Of a stretch of DNA of 32,388 bases, positions 1 to 9,024 are shown piece by piece. The stretch comes from Deltaproteobacteria bacterium. GTDB lineage: Bacteria > Myxococcota > XYA12-FULL-58-9 > JABJBS01. The number at the start of each line of letters is the position of its first letter. Position 1 is the stretch's first letter. The notes below the pieces were generated by a model. That model worked only from the letters and a program-made list of their open reading frames with translations, did not search any database and was not told the origin of the DNA. The DNA lies in NCBI GenBank assembly GCA_018668695.1, contig JABJBS010000073.1, positions 1 to 32,388 of the forward strand. Reading direction: 5' to 3'. The position numbers and the translations under genes are program-made.

Positions 1-97
1 CTTACGGGTATAGCCGTCAACCGAGCCTCTGACTTGATTTAGGAATTCAAACCCTGGACGGAAAATAAGGGAGCCGTATGCAAAGACCCACACTGTC

Positions 98-1234
98 TTA
101 GAGGTCAGCCTTGGTACCTTCAATCAACGCATCGACCACGCCACACATCGCATCTTGATGTGAAAGGCCACGTGATTTTAAGTCGTCGTAGGTATCCAGC
201 TGTAAGTGAGCGCTTGTGCCTCGGTCCCGAATCACCCGAAGGTGCTCCAATTCCTTCAAACATCCCAAACGGTCCGCATCCTCGCCCACGAGATCAATGA
301 TCTCATCGAGTAACGTATCCCATTGAATAATTTCACGGCGACCAAAATCGACCAAGCCCTCGTCGAGCCCATAGCGCTGAGCGCGCCAGCGATTCTCTTT
401 AATCAACGAGCCTGAATACACGCGCCACTTTTGGTTTTGACGTCTTAACCGCTGTAAGCAACTGGCCAGCGAAACATAAAAAGCTGCGATAGCAACTGAA
501 TCATCGAGCCGGGTGCAAACATCGGTAATTCTCATTTCCAGTGTAGGAAAACGTGCATTCGGACGAATGTCCCACCAAAGCTTGCTGGTATCTTCCACCA
601 GACCCGAATCGGTCATCACCTCAGTGAATCTCTCGTACTGCGAATAGCTGTCGAAATATTCAGGCAAACCAGTCCTGGGTAAACCATCAAAGATGCTCAA
701 GCGAAAACTCTTTAGCCCTGTATCGGCCCCGTCCCAATAAGGGCTAGAAGTACTAAACGCGAGCAAGTGAGGTAAGAAATACTTCAGCTGATTCATCATA
801 TCGATGCGTAAATCAGGGTTTTCAATGCCGATATGGACGTGCATACCGCATGTGACCAGGCGACGGGCCACACCCTGGAGCTCGCTCATCAAGGTTGCGT
901 AACGCGCCATCGGTGTATGAAGCTGCTCGTGCCACTTTGCAAACGGATGTGTTGCGGAGGCAATCGGAGCAAGCCCATACTCACCAGCCACCTTCACCAC
1001 AGTTGCCCGCAGTTGACGAAGTTCTTCACGAGCTTCAGCGATGGAGGAACAAACCCGTGTACCAACTTCGATCTGGCTACGTAAGAGCTCGTGAGTCACT
1101 TGGCCATCATGCAAGCTGCGGCATTTATCGATCAATTCTTTGGGCGGGTCTTGGGCCAGGTCGCGCGTCTCGATATCGACCAATAGATATTCTTCCTCGA
1201 CTCCAACCGTGAGTGGCGGAATATCGTAACTCAT
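98..1234 (-). CDS. Carboxylate-amine ligase, YbdK/GCS2 family
   Basis: A 378-residue protein of the glutamate-cysteine ligase type 2 (GCS2/YbdK) family, which joins a carboxylate to an amine using ATP; E. coli YbdK has weak gamma-glutamyl-cysteine ligase activity and its true substrate is unsettled. The family's N-terminal signature GVEEEY is at residues 11-16 and the metal/ATP-site HVHIGI motif is near residue 133. The length is close to the usual ~370. The ATG at 1234 is preceded by a strong GGGAGGA ribosome site, which fixes the start. The protein is soluble, with no signal peptide. The next gene upstream on the same strand is a lytic transglycosylase whose stop is 108 bases away, so co-transcription is possible but not required. 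The family call is firm; the substrate is unknown. Confidence 0.9.
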   Translation of the reverse strand: MSYDIPPLTVGVEEEYLLVDIETRDLAQDPPKELIDKCRSLHDGQVTHELLRSQIEVGTRVCSSIAEAREELRQLRATVVKVAGEYGLAPIASATHPFAKWHEQLHTPMARYATLMSELQGVARRLVTCGMHVHIGIENPDLRIDMMNQLKYFLPHLLAFSTSSPYWDGADTGLKSFRLSIFDGLPRTGLPEYFDSYSQYERFTEVMTDSGLVEDTSKLWWDIRPNARFPTLEMRITDVCTRLDDSVAIAAFYVSLASCLQRLRRQNQKWRVYSGSLIKENRWRAQRYGLDEGLVDFGRREIIQWDTLLDEIIDLVGEDADRLGCLKELEHLRVIRDRGTSAHLQLDTYDDLKSRGLSHQDAMCGVVDALIEGTKADL

Positions 1235-1342
1235 GCAACGTCCTCCCCATGTAGTCCAAGGCGTAGCACTGGGTACGCACTGGCTCCAGTCCTACAATCC
1301 CCCACAATGGGCAGGTGCTCAAGATTTAATTTACAGGGCGGG

Positions 1343-2749
1343 TTAACCCGAGATCGGTCGGTTGGGTACTTTGGCCGCGGGTGGCTGAATCTTCGTAAGG
1401 GTAGAGATCTCTCGGCGCGCCGCATCCAAAAACCCATACTTTTGCTTCCAGGATAAAACCCGCTGAACATAGTCACGGGTTTCAGCATATGGAATTTCTT
1501 CAACGAATACATCGACTGGCACATCACCGAATCGGTTTCTCCAGCGAGCAACGGCAGCCGGACCTGCGTTATAAGAGGCCAAGGCATATTCAACCTGCCC
1601 ACCATGACGGCGAAGCATGCGGGCTAGATAAACAGAGCCTACTTCCGCATTATTCTTAGGGTTCAGGATATCAAACTCAGCCGACTCCACACTGTCGGAG
1701 GTAAAGCCGAGTACTTCGTTGGCCGTTTGTGGCATCACCTGCATCAGCCCCATTGCGCCGGCATGTGAGATGGCACTCGGGTTGAAGGCACTCTCTTGAC
1801 GGGCCAGAGCTATCACCAGACTAGAATCGAGCTGGGTCATCCGGGCTGCCCGCGAAATAATCTGCACATAGGTCCACGGGAAGCTGTAACCCAGCGCCCG
1901 AATAGACTCATGACTGACATTTGGAAAACGTTTATTGCGCTCCCAGCGGAAACGACGCTCAAAGTAGTTTGAATCGACTCGCTCGGCCAAAAGCTCAAAA
2001 CCCAATAACGCTTTAGGTCCCAGACTATCTTTTTGACTGGTCAATGCACGCTGCAACAACCGCCGTGTGGCCTTAAAGTCACCCACATCAACCAAAGCTT
2101 GGGCCAGGATGAGGGAATCAGGGAGTTGTCCAGTACTGAGTTGAGCTGTTTCAACTTCAGCCACCAAAGCTGAATCACCCAGGCGCTGCAAGGCTTGAAC
2201 CGCATAATAATCTACGGGAAAGCGCTCTACGAGAGCTTTAAGTTCTGCGAGATAAGTCTCTCCCATGCCGAGCATCTCTGCTGAGCGCGCAGCCCAGTAA
2301 ATCGCTCCTGGAGCATGTTGGCTGTAAGGAGATGAATCGTGGAGATACTGAAATACACCGCGAGCCGAAGCGTACTGCCCAGACCGAAATGCCACCCAAC
2401 CCATGGAGCGCAAAGCGCGGTGCCGTGAGTCAGCAGTGGAGAAAATGTGAGTTTGTTCGTTCAGAGAAGCAATGGCATCGCGGAAAGACGCACTCACCAG
2501 CACGGGTATGCGCCGTGTTGGCTGGTGAACATCCTTGGCTCCAGCAATCACGCAACCTCCAGCATCCATAGCAAGAGGAGGCCTTGCAGCGACCAATGGC
2601 ATAGGCAGCGGACGGCCTTCGCAAAGAGCAGGTTCAGCGCGAACTACGGCGTTGGGGACCGGATGGCCTCCTGTGCATGCAGTTACGAGTAACGCAAGAA
2701 TCCCCGCCCCCAGGGCTATTTTTGGCAGACAAAACGTCATTTTCTTCAT
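1343..2749 (-). CDS. Lytic murein transglycosylase lipoprotein (SLT domain)
   Basis: A 468-residue envelope protein. The N-terminus is a lipoprotein signal with lipobox LVTAC (Cys25), so it should be membrane-anchored. Residues about 100-260 are helical and TPR-like, as in the superhelical part of Slt70-type enzymes. Residues about 300-430 form the SLT catalytic domain: the catalytic Glu is E319 in ARQES, followed by AMGLMQVMP and, further on, SYNAGPAAV. These enzymes cleave peptidoglycan glycan strands to 1,6-anhydro products. A second ATG three codons in (2740) is an equally plausible start. The 259 bases upstream hold no convincing gene and should contain the promoter. The family is confident; the cellular role (recycling or making space for envelope complexes) cannot be read from sequence. 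Confidence 0.9.
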   Translation of the reverse strand: MKKMTFCLPKIALGAGILALLVTACTGGHPVPNAVVRAEPALCEGRPLPMPLVAARPPLAMDAGGCVIAGAKDVHQPTRRIPVLVSASFRDAIASLNEQTHIFSTADSRHRALRSMGWVAFRSGQYASARGVFQYLHDSSPYSQHAPGAIYWAARSAEMLGMGETYLAELKALVERFPVDYYAVQALQRLGDSALVAEVETAQLSTGQLPDSLILAQALVDVGDFKATRRLLQRALTSQKDSLGPKALLGFELLAERVDSNYFERRFRWERNKRFPNVSHESIRALGYSFPWTYVQIISRAARMTQLDSSLVIALARQESAFNPSAISHAGAMGLMQVMPQTANEVLGFTSDSVESAEFDILNPKNNAEVGSVYLARMLRRHGGQVEYALASYNAGPAAVARWRNRFGDVPVDVFVEEIPYAETRDYVQRVLSWKQKYGFLDAARREISTLTKIQPPAAKVPNRPISG

Positions 2750-3008
2750 TCCATTCGGTGCACTGACAAGCCATGCACGCTAGAAGTGTCTGCAACCAAT
2801 ATGCCTATTTTGACTTATCGGTGAACTCTCTGACAAAACCGGTACTTAAAAGAGAAAAAAGCCTTTGGTAGGACCAAATAAGTGGGTATTTTGTTACGCA
2901 CCGCGTAACGCGTTCGACAAAAATGTCACTGAAGTATGATCGGTCACAGGGTTTATTGACGCTTTGGAGATACTTCAGCGGCCGAGAAATCGATTCATCT
3001 GGCAAAAA
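2750..3008. other. Intergenic region, no gene supported
   Basis: This stretch separates the end of rmlB from the start of the lytic transglycosylase, both on the minus strand. A 66-codon minus-strand frame (2805-3005) exists but has no recognisable motif and no good ribosome site, so I do not call it. The region is AT-richer than its neighbours and probably carries the transglycosylase promoter. Confidence 0.5.
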
Positions 3009-4091
3009 TTAGCTCTCAGAAAGACCTTGCCGCTCCAACCTGTATCCGCCAGAGCGGATGTCTGCGGCCCAGGTTTCATTGTCTAAGTACCAAATAATCG
3101 TTTTCTTAAGCCCTGACTCAAAAGTCTCCGCAGGTCGCCAACCAAGGTCCCGGTCCAGACGGCTGGCATCGATTGCATAGCGACGGTCATGACCCGGTCT
3201 GTCTTTCACGAAAACAATTTGGGAGCGATATCCACCCTCGCGGCCACTGGGCTTGAGGTTTTCAAGCTCATCACAAATCAAATGGACAATATCAATGTTG
3301 GCCCACTCGTTGTGTCCTCCAACATTGTAGGTCATTCCATCTTTCGCAAACCGAATGATTCTATCAATCGCCGAGCAATGGTCGCGCACATAAAGCCAGT
3401 CTCTTACGTTTTTCCCGTCCCCATAAATAGGCAAGTCCTTACCCTCTAGGGCATTGATAATCATGACCGGCAATAGCTTCTCCGGAAACTGATACGCGCC
3501 ATAGTTATTCGAGCAATTCGAGATTGTCACCGGCAGCCCAAAGGTTCGCTGCCAAGCGCGCACAAGGTGATCAGAACCCGCTTTCGAAGCACTGTAGGGA
3601 CTTGAAGGGTCGTAGGGAGTATCTTCCTGAAACAAGCCGGTATCGCCTAAACTTCCATAAACCTCATCGGTCGAGACATGGTGAAAACGCACATCCTGAC
3701 GGTCTCCCCAGTAATGACGCGCGGCTTGTAGCAAAACGAAAGTACCCACCAAGTTTGTTTGAATGAAATCACCAGGCCCATCAATAGAGCGGTCAACGTG
3801 ACTCTCCGCTGCCAAGTGCACAACCGTATCAATGTTGAAGTCTTCCAAGGCTTTGCGAACCACCTGGTCATCGCAAATATCACCTTGAACAAAAACATAT
3901 CGATCCCCGTATTTTTCTTGGACTCCACTGAGATTATTTAGGTTGCCAGCGTAGGTCAGCTTATCGAAATTAACGACACGGACGTCGGGGTCATTCTCGA
4001 GAAATTGATAGACTAGGTTTGAACCAATAAACCCCGCGCCTCCGGTTACTAAAATATGATGGGGGGTGTGCTGCGTCTCTGGAGAAGTCAT
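3009..4091 (-). CDS. rmlB: dTDP-glucose 4,6-dehydratase
   Basis: A 360-residue extended short-chain dehydrogenase that converts dTDP-glucose to dTDP-4-keto-6-deoxyglucose, the branch point for rhamnose and many amino-deoxysugars. It shows the NAD-binding GGAGFIGSN near residue 17, the [12 protein letters not shown] sugar-nucleotide signature, the STDEVYG active-site segment (Thr/Asp/Glu acting in dehydration) and the YSASK form of the YxxxK motif. The length is normal for the family (about 350). It follows rmlD by only 5 bases, so the two are co-transcribed. rmlA and rmlC are not visible here. The product can feed both rhamnose synthesis and the amino-sugar genes on the other side of the divergent region at 4949-5055. 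Confidence 0.96.
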   Translation of the reverse strand: MTSPETQHTPHHILVTGGAGFIGSNLVYQFLENDPDVRVVNFDKLTYAGNLNNLSGVQEKYGDRYVFVQGDICDDQVVRKALEDFNIDTVVHLAAESHVDRSIDGPGDFIQTNLVGTFVLLQAARHYWGDRQDVRFHHVSTDEVYGSLGDTGLFQEDTPYDPSSPYSASKAGSDHLVRAWQRTFGLPVTISNCSNNYGAYQFPEKLLPVMIINALEGKDLPIYGDGKNVRDWLYVRDHCSAIDRIIRFAKDGMTYNVGGHNEWANIDIVHLICDELENLKPSGREGGYRSQIVFVKDRPGHDRRYAIDASRLDRDLGWRPAETFESGLKKTIIWYLDNETWAADIRSGGYRLERQGLSES

Positions 4092-4096
4092 AGCTT

Positions 4097-4948
4097 CTAT
4101 CCTTCCGGGTGCAATTTAAGAAAATCGTTCAGGGCTTCTCTCCAATGAGGCATCTCTTGGATATTCTCATTCACCAAAACCCTATTCTCAAGCCGCGAGT
4201 TGGCAGGCCTTGGCGCTGGGCGTGGAAATGCATCGCTTGTACATGCCGATACCTTTCGCTCAATCCCAACTTGCTCAAAAATAGCTCTGGTAAATTCAAA
4301 CCACGTGGCTTCACCCTCACAGGTAAGATTTACAACGCCCCGAATATTAGAGTTCAATAAAAGCCCGATGTGATTTGCCACACAAAGCGTTGAAGTAGGA
4401 TTTCCTATTTGGTCGTTCACGACTTGCATTGGGTCTCCGCCCGCTGTCCCAAGTCGCATCATCGTATGTAAAAAGCTTGGTCCGCCTGGGCCATAAAGCC
4501 AGGCAACACGCGCTACGATTGCATCTGCATATTCGTCAAGAACAGCACGTTCTCCGGCAAGTTTACTCTGTCCGTAAATTGTTTGGGGGGCGGTGGGGGC
4601 ATCTTCGGGATAGGGCGTGAGCGCATCACCCTTGAAGACATAATCCGTGGAGATCGCAATCAAGCGACTCTTTATCTGCTTCGCCGCTTGAGCAACATGC
4701 AAAGCGCCTAAGTGATTGACCTCGAAAGCTCGTTCTTGATCGGTTTCGCAGTCATCAACTTGAGTCATCGCCGCACAATGAATGACCACATCAGGCTGAA
4801 GCTCTTGAAAATTCGTGAGGACGGATTCCTGAGAGGTTACATCAAGCTCATCACGCCCCATCGCAAAAACTTTGTGGTCACGAAACTTCTGGCAAAGTGA
4901 CCTTCCCAGCATACCGCCTGCACCGGTTATAAGGACCGAATAGCTCAT
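4097..4948 (-). CDS. rmlD: dTDP-4-dehydrorhamnose reductase
   Basis: A 283-residue SDR-type reductase that performs the last step of dTDP-L-rhamnose synthesis. Visible signatures are [10 protein letters not shown] at the N-terminus (nucleotide binding), the STDYVF segment and YGQSKLAGE carrying the YxxxK catalytic pair; RVAWLYG follows, as is typical of RmlD. The length is normal. It is the first gene of a two-gene rmlD-rmlB operon. Its start lies 107 bases from the divergent epimerase gene, so the two sugar operons share one control region. The protein should be cytoplasmic. Confidence 0.95.
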   Translation of the reverse strand: MSYSVLITGAGGMLGRSLCQKFRDHKVFAMGRDELDVTSQESVLTNFQELQPDVVIHCAAMTQVDDCETDQERAFEVNHLGALHVAQAAKQIKSRLIAISTDYVFKGDALTPYPEDAPTAPQTIYGQSKLAGERAVLDEYADAIVARVAWLYGPGGPSFLHTMMRLGTAGGDPMQVVNDQIGNPTSTLCVANHIGLLLNSNIRGVVNLTCEGEATWFEFTRAIFEQVGIERKVSACTSDAFPRPAPRPANSRLENRVLVNENIQEMPHWREALNDFLKLHPEG

Positions 4949-5055
4949 AGGGTAGATTCATAACAGAAACCGCCTTAATTTCCACCTTTCCGCTACGCTC
5001 GATCTATCCAATTTTCTTTCATGCTTTCTATTCGATGCTCTGTTAGGCTCAGGCC
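4949..5055. promoter_or_regulatory. Shared divergent promoter region of the two sugar operons
   Basis: These 107 bases separate rmlD (minus) from the epimerase operon (plus), so promoters for both must lie here. On the minus strand a TATGAAT element close to the rmlD start resembles a -10 box. No clear consensus pair is visible on the plus strand. The assignment rests on position more than on motif. Confidence 0.5.
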
Positions 5056-6066
5056 ATGACTTCCCAGAATCTAAGCTTTGAGGGGCAAAAAGTGCTGATC
5101 ACGGGTGGGCTGGGCTTCATCGGCTCTACCCTCGCTATCAAACTCTTAGAGACCGGCGCTAAAGTAACGCTCGTGGATTCACTGGAACCCCAGTACGGCG
5201 GCCATCCCAAAAACATCGCAGGTTATGAAGAGCAGCTGGATATCCTCCAAGAAGATGTACGAAATACCCAGGCCATTCGAAAATTAATCCAAGAGCAAAA
5301 CTACCTTTTCAATCTAGCTGGTCAAACAAGTCATCTCGATTCAATGCAAGATCCAGAGACCGACCTTGCCATCAACTGCACGGCTCAGCTCTCTATTCTT
5401 GAAACCTGCAGGCATCATAACCCAAGTATCAGGATAGTCTTCGCCAGTACTCGGCAGATCTACGGTACGCCCCAGTACCTCCCTGTAGATGAAAAGCACC
5501 CTCTTCGCCCAGTCGACGTCAACGGCATTAACAAACTAGCCGGTGAGCAGTACCACTTGCTCTACAACAATATCCACGGCCTACGCTCGAGTGTCTTAAG
5601 ACTCACCAACACCATCGGTCCTCGAATGCGAATCCGAGATGCTCGGCAAACTTTTCTTGGTATTTGGATCCGTCGACTTCTAGAAGGTGACCCCTTTGAA
5701 GTTTGGGGAGGCCAACAGCTTCGGGACCTCACAGATGTTGAAGACTGTGTAGAGGCACTGATGCTCAGCGCTCTGAGCGATAAAACGAGCGGCCAAGCAT
5801 TCAACTTGGGTGGTCACAGTACGCTCTCGCTTCGAGAACTCGCAGAACTCTTAATAGAGATTCATGGAGACGGCGTCTTCCAAATCTGTGAATTCCCAAA
5901 AGACCGCGCCGCCATTGATATCGGTGATTACTATGCCAGCGACAAACTCTTTCGAGAAACCACAGGCTGGGCTCCTAAAATCGATTTAAAAGATACTCTC
6001 AGCCGAACTTTGGATTACTACGCTAAACATCTCCAAGACTATACTGCGAGTGAATATGTCTCTTGA
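5056..6066 (+). CDS. NAD-dependent sugar-nucleotide epimerase/dehydratase
   Basis: A 336-residue extended SDR. The Rossmann motif GGLGFIGSTLA starts near residue 17, and LRLTNTIGPRMRIRD and the DLTDVEDCVEA segment are typical of UDP/dTDP-sugar epimerases. At the catalytic YxxxK position the sequence reads NGINK, so Lys is present but Tyr is replaced by Asn; the neighbouring Ser-Thr in FASTRQIYG is kept. From memory, a subfamily of sugar epimerases shares this VNGINK form, so it may be a family trait and not decay. The gene overlaps the aminotransferase start by 11-17 bases, which implies translational coupling and a joint role in making a modified (probably amino) sugar nucleotide. The exact reaction is unknown. 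Confidence 0.87.
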   Translation: MTSQNLSFEGQKVLITGGLGFIGSTLAIKLLETGAKVTLVDSLEPQYGGHPKNIAGYEEQLDILQEDVRNTQAIRKLIQEQNYLFNLAGQTSHLDSMQDPETDLAINCTAQLSILETCRHHNPSIRIVFASTRQIYGTPQYLPVDEKHPLRPVDVNGINKLAGEQYHLLYNNIHGLRSSVLRLTNTIGPRMRIRDARQTFLGIWIRRLLEGDPFEVWGGQQLRDLTDVEDCVEALMLSALSDKTSGQAFNLGGHSTLSLRELAELLIEIHGDGVFQICEFPKDRAAIDIGDYYASDKLFRETTGWAPKIDLKDTLSRTLDYYAKHLQDYTASEYVS

Positions 6067-7195
6067 ACAACCTCGTATTCCCATTGCTGCTCCTGGGCGT
6101 AGCTACCAAGCCCATAAGGATGAGATCAACGCAGCCATCACTGCAGTACTAGAAGGTGGTCACTATATTCTAGGACCGCAAAGCCAAAGGTTTGAAGAGT
6201 CATTCTCAAAATGGGTCGGGTCATCATACGGGATCGCCCTTGCTAGCGGTACCGATGCCATCAGCCTGGCCCTGCGCAGCTGCGGCGTTACCCGTGGAGA
6301 TGGCGTTCTCACTGTAGCCAATACAGCCGGCGCCACCATTGCCGCTATTGAAGCCATCGGCGCGGTTCCGATACTTGTCGACATTCATGAAGCAACCATG
6401 AACATCTGCATTCGCTCAGCCGAGGCTGGCTTTTTAAAATGGAAAGACACCTACCCCATCCGTGCAGTTGTCCCGGTTCATATGTACGGTCACTCCGCGA
6501 ACATGAACGATGTTATGTCCTTCGCCGAAGAATACGACCTTCTTGTTGTGGAGGATGGTTCCCAGGCACACGGCGCCAGGTGGAATAATCAAATGGTCGG
6601 GTCGTTTGGTCATGCTGCCGCCTTTAGCTTTTATCCAACGAAGAACCTCGGAGCGTATGGCGATGCGGGTATGCTTGTTACAAAGTCTCAGTCGATTGCT
6701 GACCAGGCTCGGGAACTGCGTCAATATGGGTGGCGCAAACGACATATAAGCTATCACCAGGCTACCAATTCACGAATGGACGATATTCAAGCAGCGATTC
6801 TTAGTACTCGGTTCAAAAGCTTGGCCAAAGAAACCAAGCGGCGACAAGAAATCGCCCAGCACTATACCGCGGCCCTCAAAGGTAAGGCCGGGTTTCGCGC
6901 ACCGGATGTCTCTGAGGAGGCAGAGCACGTCTTTCATCAATATGTTGTGAGGCACCCCAACCGTGATGCCTTAGCGTCGCACCTAAACCATGCAGGCGTT
7001 GATACATCCGTGCTTTACCCTGTCCCAATTCATCGGCAACCCATATGGGAAAATCTTCCCCGGACAAACGATGCGGGGCTTGAGGTATGCGAAAAAGTGT
7101 CCCGCCACATTCTCTCGATCCCGGTGCATCCATTTTTACGGGATTCAGAAATAGAACGCATTGTATCCGCACTTGAAAGCTTTTCTGACACGTGA
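6056..7195 (+). CDS. DegT/DnrJ/EryC1/StrS sugar aminotransferase
   Basis: A 379-residue PLP-dependent sugar aminotransferase. The PLP lysine is K196 in SFYPTKNLGAYGD; VVEDGSQAHGA (Asp167, Gln170, His172) is the cofactor-ring site, and VPVHMYGHSANM precedes it. The pattern is closest to the 3-amino transferases of FdtB/QdtB/DesV type, which aminate dTDP-3-keto-6-deoxyhexoses; this sub-assignment is inference. Two starts are possible: GTG at 6050 or ATG at 6056. I chose the ATG. Both overlap the end of the epimerase gene, so translation is probably coupled. The nearby RmlB can supply the 4-keto-6-deoxy precursor, although a 3,4-ketoisomerase is not present in the window. Confidence 0.9.
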   Translation: MSLEQPRIPIAAPGRSYQAHKDEINAAITAVLEGGHYILGPQSQRFEESFSKWVGSSYGIALASGTDAISLALRSCGVTRGDGVLTVANTAGATIAAIEAIGAVPILVDIHEATMNICIRSAEAGFLKWKDTYPIRAVVPVHMYGHSANMNDVMSFAEEYDLLVVEDGSQAHGARWNNQMVGSFGHAAAFSFYPTKNLGAYGDAGMLVTKSQSIADQARELRQYGWRKRHISYHQATNSRMDDIQAAILSTRFKSLAKETKRRQEIAQHYTAALKGKAGFRAPDVSEEAEHVFHQYVVRHPNRDALASHLNHAGVDTSVLYPVPIHRQPIWENLPRTNDAGLEVCEKVSRHILSIPVHPFLRDSEIERIVSALESFSDT

Positions 7196-7278
7196 TTTGC
7201 GAAGAAGCGGACCTCTTCGGTATGCTCAGCCTAACCTAAACTATACGCCCAAAACCCTCAGAAATTTAAAAGTGTGTC

Positions 7279-9024
7279 ATGGACCCTAAAGCTGAAAAAA
7301 TTTACAACTTAGCCCATAAGCAATTGCGCGCTGGGGATGTTGAGCTTGCCTACGGAATGGCTTCGAGTGCTATCCGGCAATTCCCGGAGTCAGCCCCTCT
7401 GCTCCAAGTCACAGCCCTTGCTGCATTTCAGATGGGGCTGAACGACGAAGCAATAGAGCTGTGCGAGCGCGCCTGGGCAATAGATCCCAACAATTACATT
7501 CTTGCCTATAACTATGCCACGATTTTACTCCATCTTGAGAGGGCAACCGATGCCCGCGAATGGCTTGTTAAAAGCCTCACCGTCAACCCGGACTACGCAC
7601 CAGCGCATGCAAACCTTGGCTCTGTCTTAATTGCATTTGGGGAACTCGACGAAGCCCTTCTGCACCTCGACCGCTGCATTGAGCTTGGGACCGGAACAAC
7701 AGCCGAGGTTTTAATCAACCGCGCAAGTGCTTTACGTGACTTAGGTAAAATCGACGAAGCTCTTCAGGGTTATCGCAATGCAATCGCCTTGGACTCCGAG
7801 TCGCAAATTGCTCATGCAAATTATCTACTTTGCTTAAATTATTCTCAGCAAAACCAGGCCACAATCAAAAAAGAGCACGAAGCCTGGGGAGCGTCCCAAA
7901 GCCACGGTCAACCTCCAATACCCATGCCTGTTCCTGCAGGTAAAATAAAAGTAGGCTATGTTTCTCCCGATTTTAGACGCCACTCGGTCGCCTTTTTCCT
8001 CGAGAGCGTCTTAAAAAATCATGACCACGAGAACTTCGAAATTGTTTGTGTTTCGAACACCCAACGCGAAGATGCTGTTACGGAAAACTTCAAAAAGTTA
8101 TCCCATCAATGGATTGACGTGAAAAATTTGGACGCCCCAAGCGCATGCGCGGCGATTCAAGAAGCCGGTATCCATATCCTCGTCGATTTAGCAGCCCATA
8201 CGGCTCACAACCGGCTCGATATTTTTGCCCAGCGCGCCGCCCCTATTCAAGCGACATGGCTAGGTTATCCAAATACCACTGGCTTACCTGAAATGGATTA
8301 TCGAATTGGTGATGCACTGACAGATCCTCCAGGGTTTGCTCAGCACTACAGCGAACAACTTGTTCATCTGCCCAAAACATTCATCTGCTTTTGTCCACCT
8401 GAGCAATACCCAAGCTTAGACGACTCTGGCAGCCCTGCAGATTCGCCCATCACTTTTGGTTCCTTTAACCTCTTGGCGAAAATCAACCATGAAGTTATCC
8501 GTGTGTGGTCTCAAATTCTTCATCAAGTTGAAGACTCGAAAATCCTGCTGAAGTCCAGACAGCTCGCTTCCGAGGCCGCCAAAGAGCGCTACCTAAAGCT
8601 CTTTGAACAAAACGGAATCGACTCGAGCCGGGTAATTCTTAAATCTCACGTCAACTCTTTCATGGAGCATCTCAACTTATACCGGGAAGTTGATATTGGC
8701 CTTGACCCCTTTCCCTACCACGGGACCACCACAACATGTGAAGCTCTGCTTATGGGAACACCGGTTTTAACATTGGCAGGCGAGAGGCATAGCGCGCGCG
8801 TTGGCGCCAGCTTGCTTTCGGCATTAGGTATGGGCGACTGGGTATCTAAGAGTGTCAGTGATTATATTGAAAAAGCAGTAAACTTTGCCGGTGCAGATAA
8901 AGAATTAAGCCGCCAGGAAATTCGAAAGAGATTTCTGGAATCATCCTTGTGCGACACTTCTGGTTTTACACGGGATCTAGAATCGCTCTTTAAAGACTTC
9001 GTTGCAAAATCTACTCAAGGTTAA
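7279..9024 (+). CDS. TPR protein with GT41 (SPINDLY/OGT-like) glycosyltransferase domain
   Basis: A 581-residue cytosolic protein with the architecture of O-GlcNAc transferase and SPINDLY. Residues about 1-190 are TPR repeats (for example near 70-100 and 100-130, with AYAPAHANLGSVL-like phasing). Residues about 215-575 are the GT41 catalytic region: GYVSPDFRRHSV, the LVDLAAHTAHNRL stretch, WLGYPNTTGLPEMDYRI, FGSFNLLAKIN and the nucleotide-sugar-binding GLDPFPYHGTTTTCEALLMG. Bacterial members glycosylate proteins such as flagellins and adhesins or work in polysaccharide loci. Here it lies 83 bases after the sugar aminotransferase on the same strand, which suggests it transfers the sugar made by that operon. 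Acceptor and donor are unknown. The 3' end overlaps the convergent oxidase gene by 4 bases. Confidence 0.92.
   Translation: MDPKAEKIYNLAHKQLRAGDVELAYGMASSAIRQFPESAPLLQVTALAAFQMGLNDEAIELCERAWAIDPNNYILAYNYATILLHLERATDAREWLVKSLTVNPDYAPAHANLGSVLIAFGELDEALLHLDRCIELGTGTTAEVLINRASALRDLGKIDEALQGYRNAIALDSESQIAHANYLLCLNYSQQNQATIKKEHEAWGASQSHGQPPIPMPVPAGKIKVGYVSPDFRRHSVAFFLESVLKNHDHENFEIVCVSNTQREDAVTENFKKLSHQWIDVKNLDAPSACAAIQEAGIHILVDLAAHTAHNRLDIFAQRAAPIQATWLGYPNTTGLPEMDYRIGDALTDPPGFAQHYSEQLVHLPKTFICFCPPEQYPSLDDSGSPADSPITFGSFNLLAKINHEVIRVWSQILHQVEDSKILLKSRQLASEAAKERYLKLFEQNGIDSSRVILKSHVNSFMEHLNLYREVDIGLDPFPYHGTTTTCEALLMGTPVLTLAGERHSARVGASLLSALGMGDWVSKSVSDYIEKAVNFAGADKELSRQEIRKRFLESSLCDTSGFTRDLESLFKDFVAKSTQG

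Noticed and set aside
1-97. Possible gene end at the left edge
   Set aside because: No frame or hairpin in these 97 bases could be tied to a product; it is left unassigned.
2805-3005. A 66-codon minus-strand frame between rmlB and the transglycosylase
   Set aside because: It has no ribosome site, no motif and unlikely composition; the region more probably holds a promoter.
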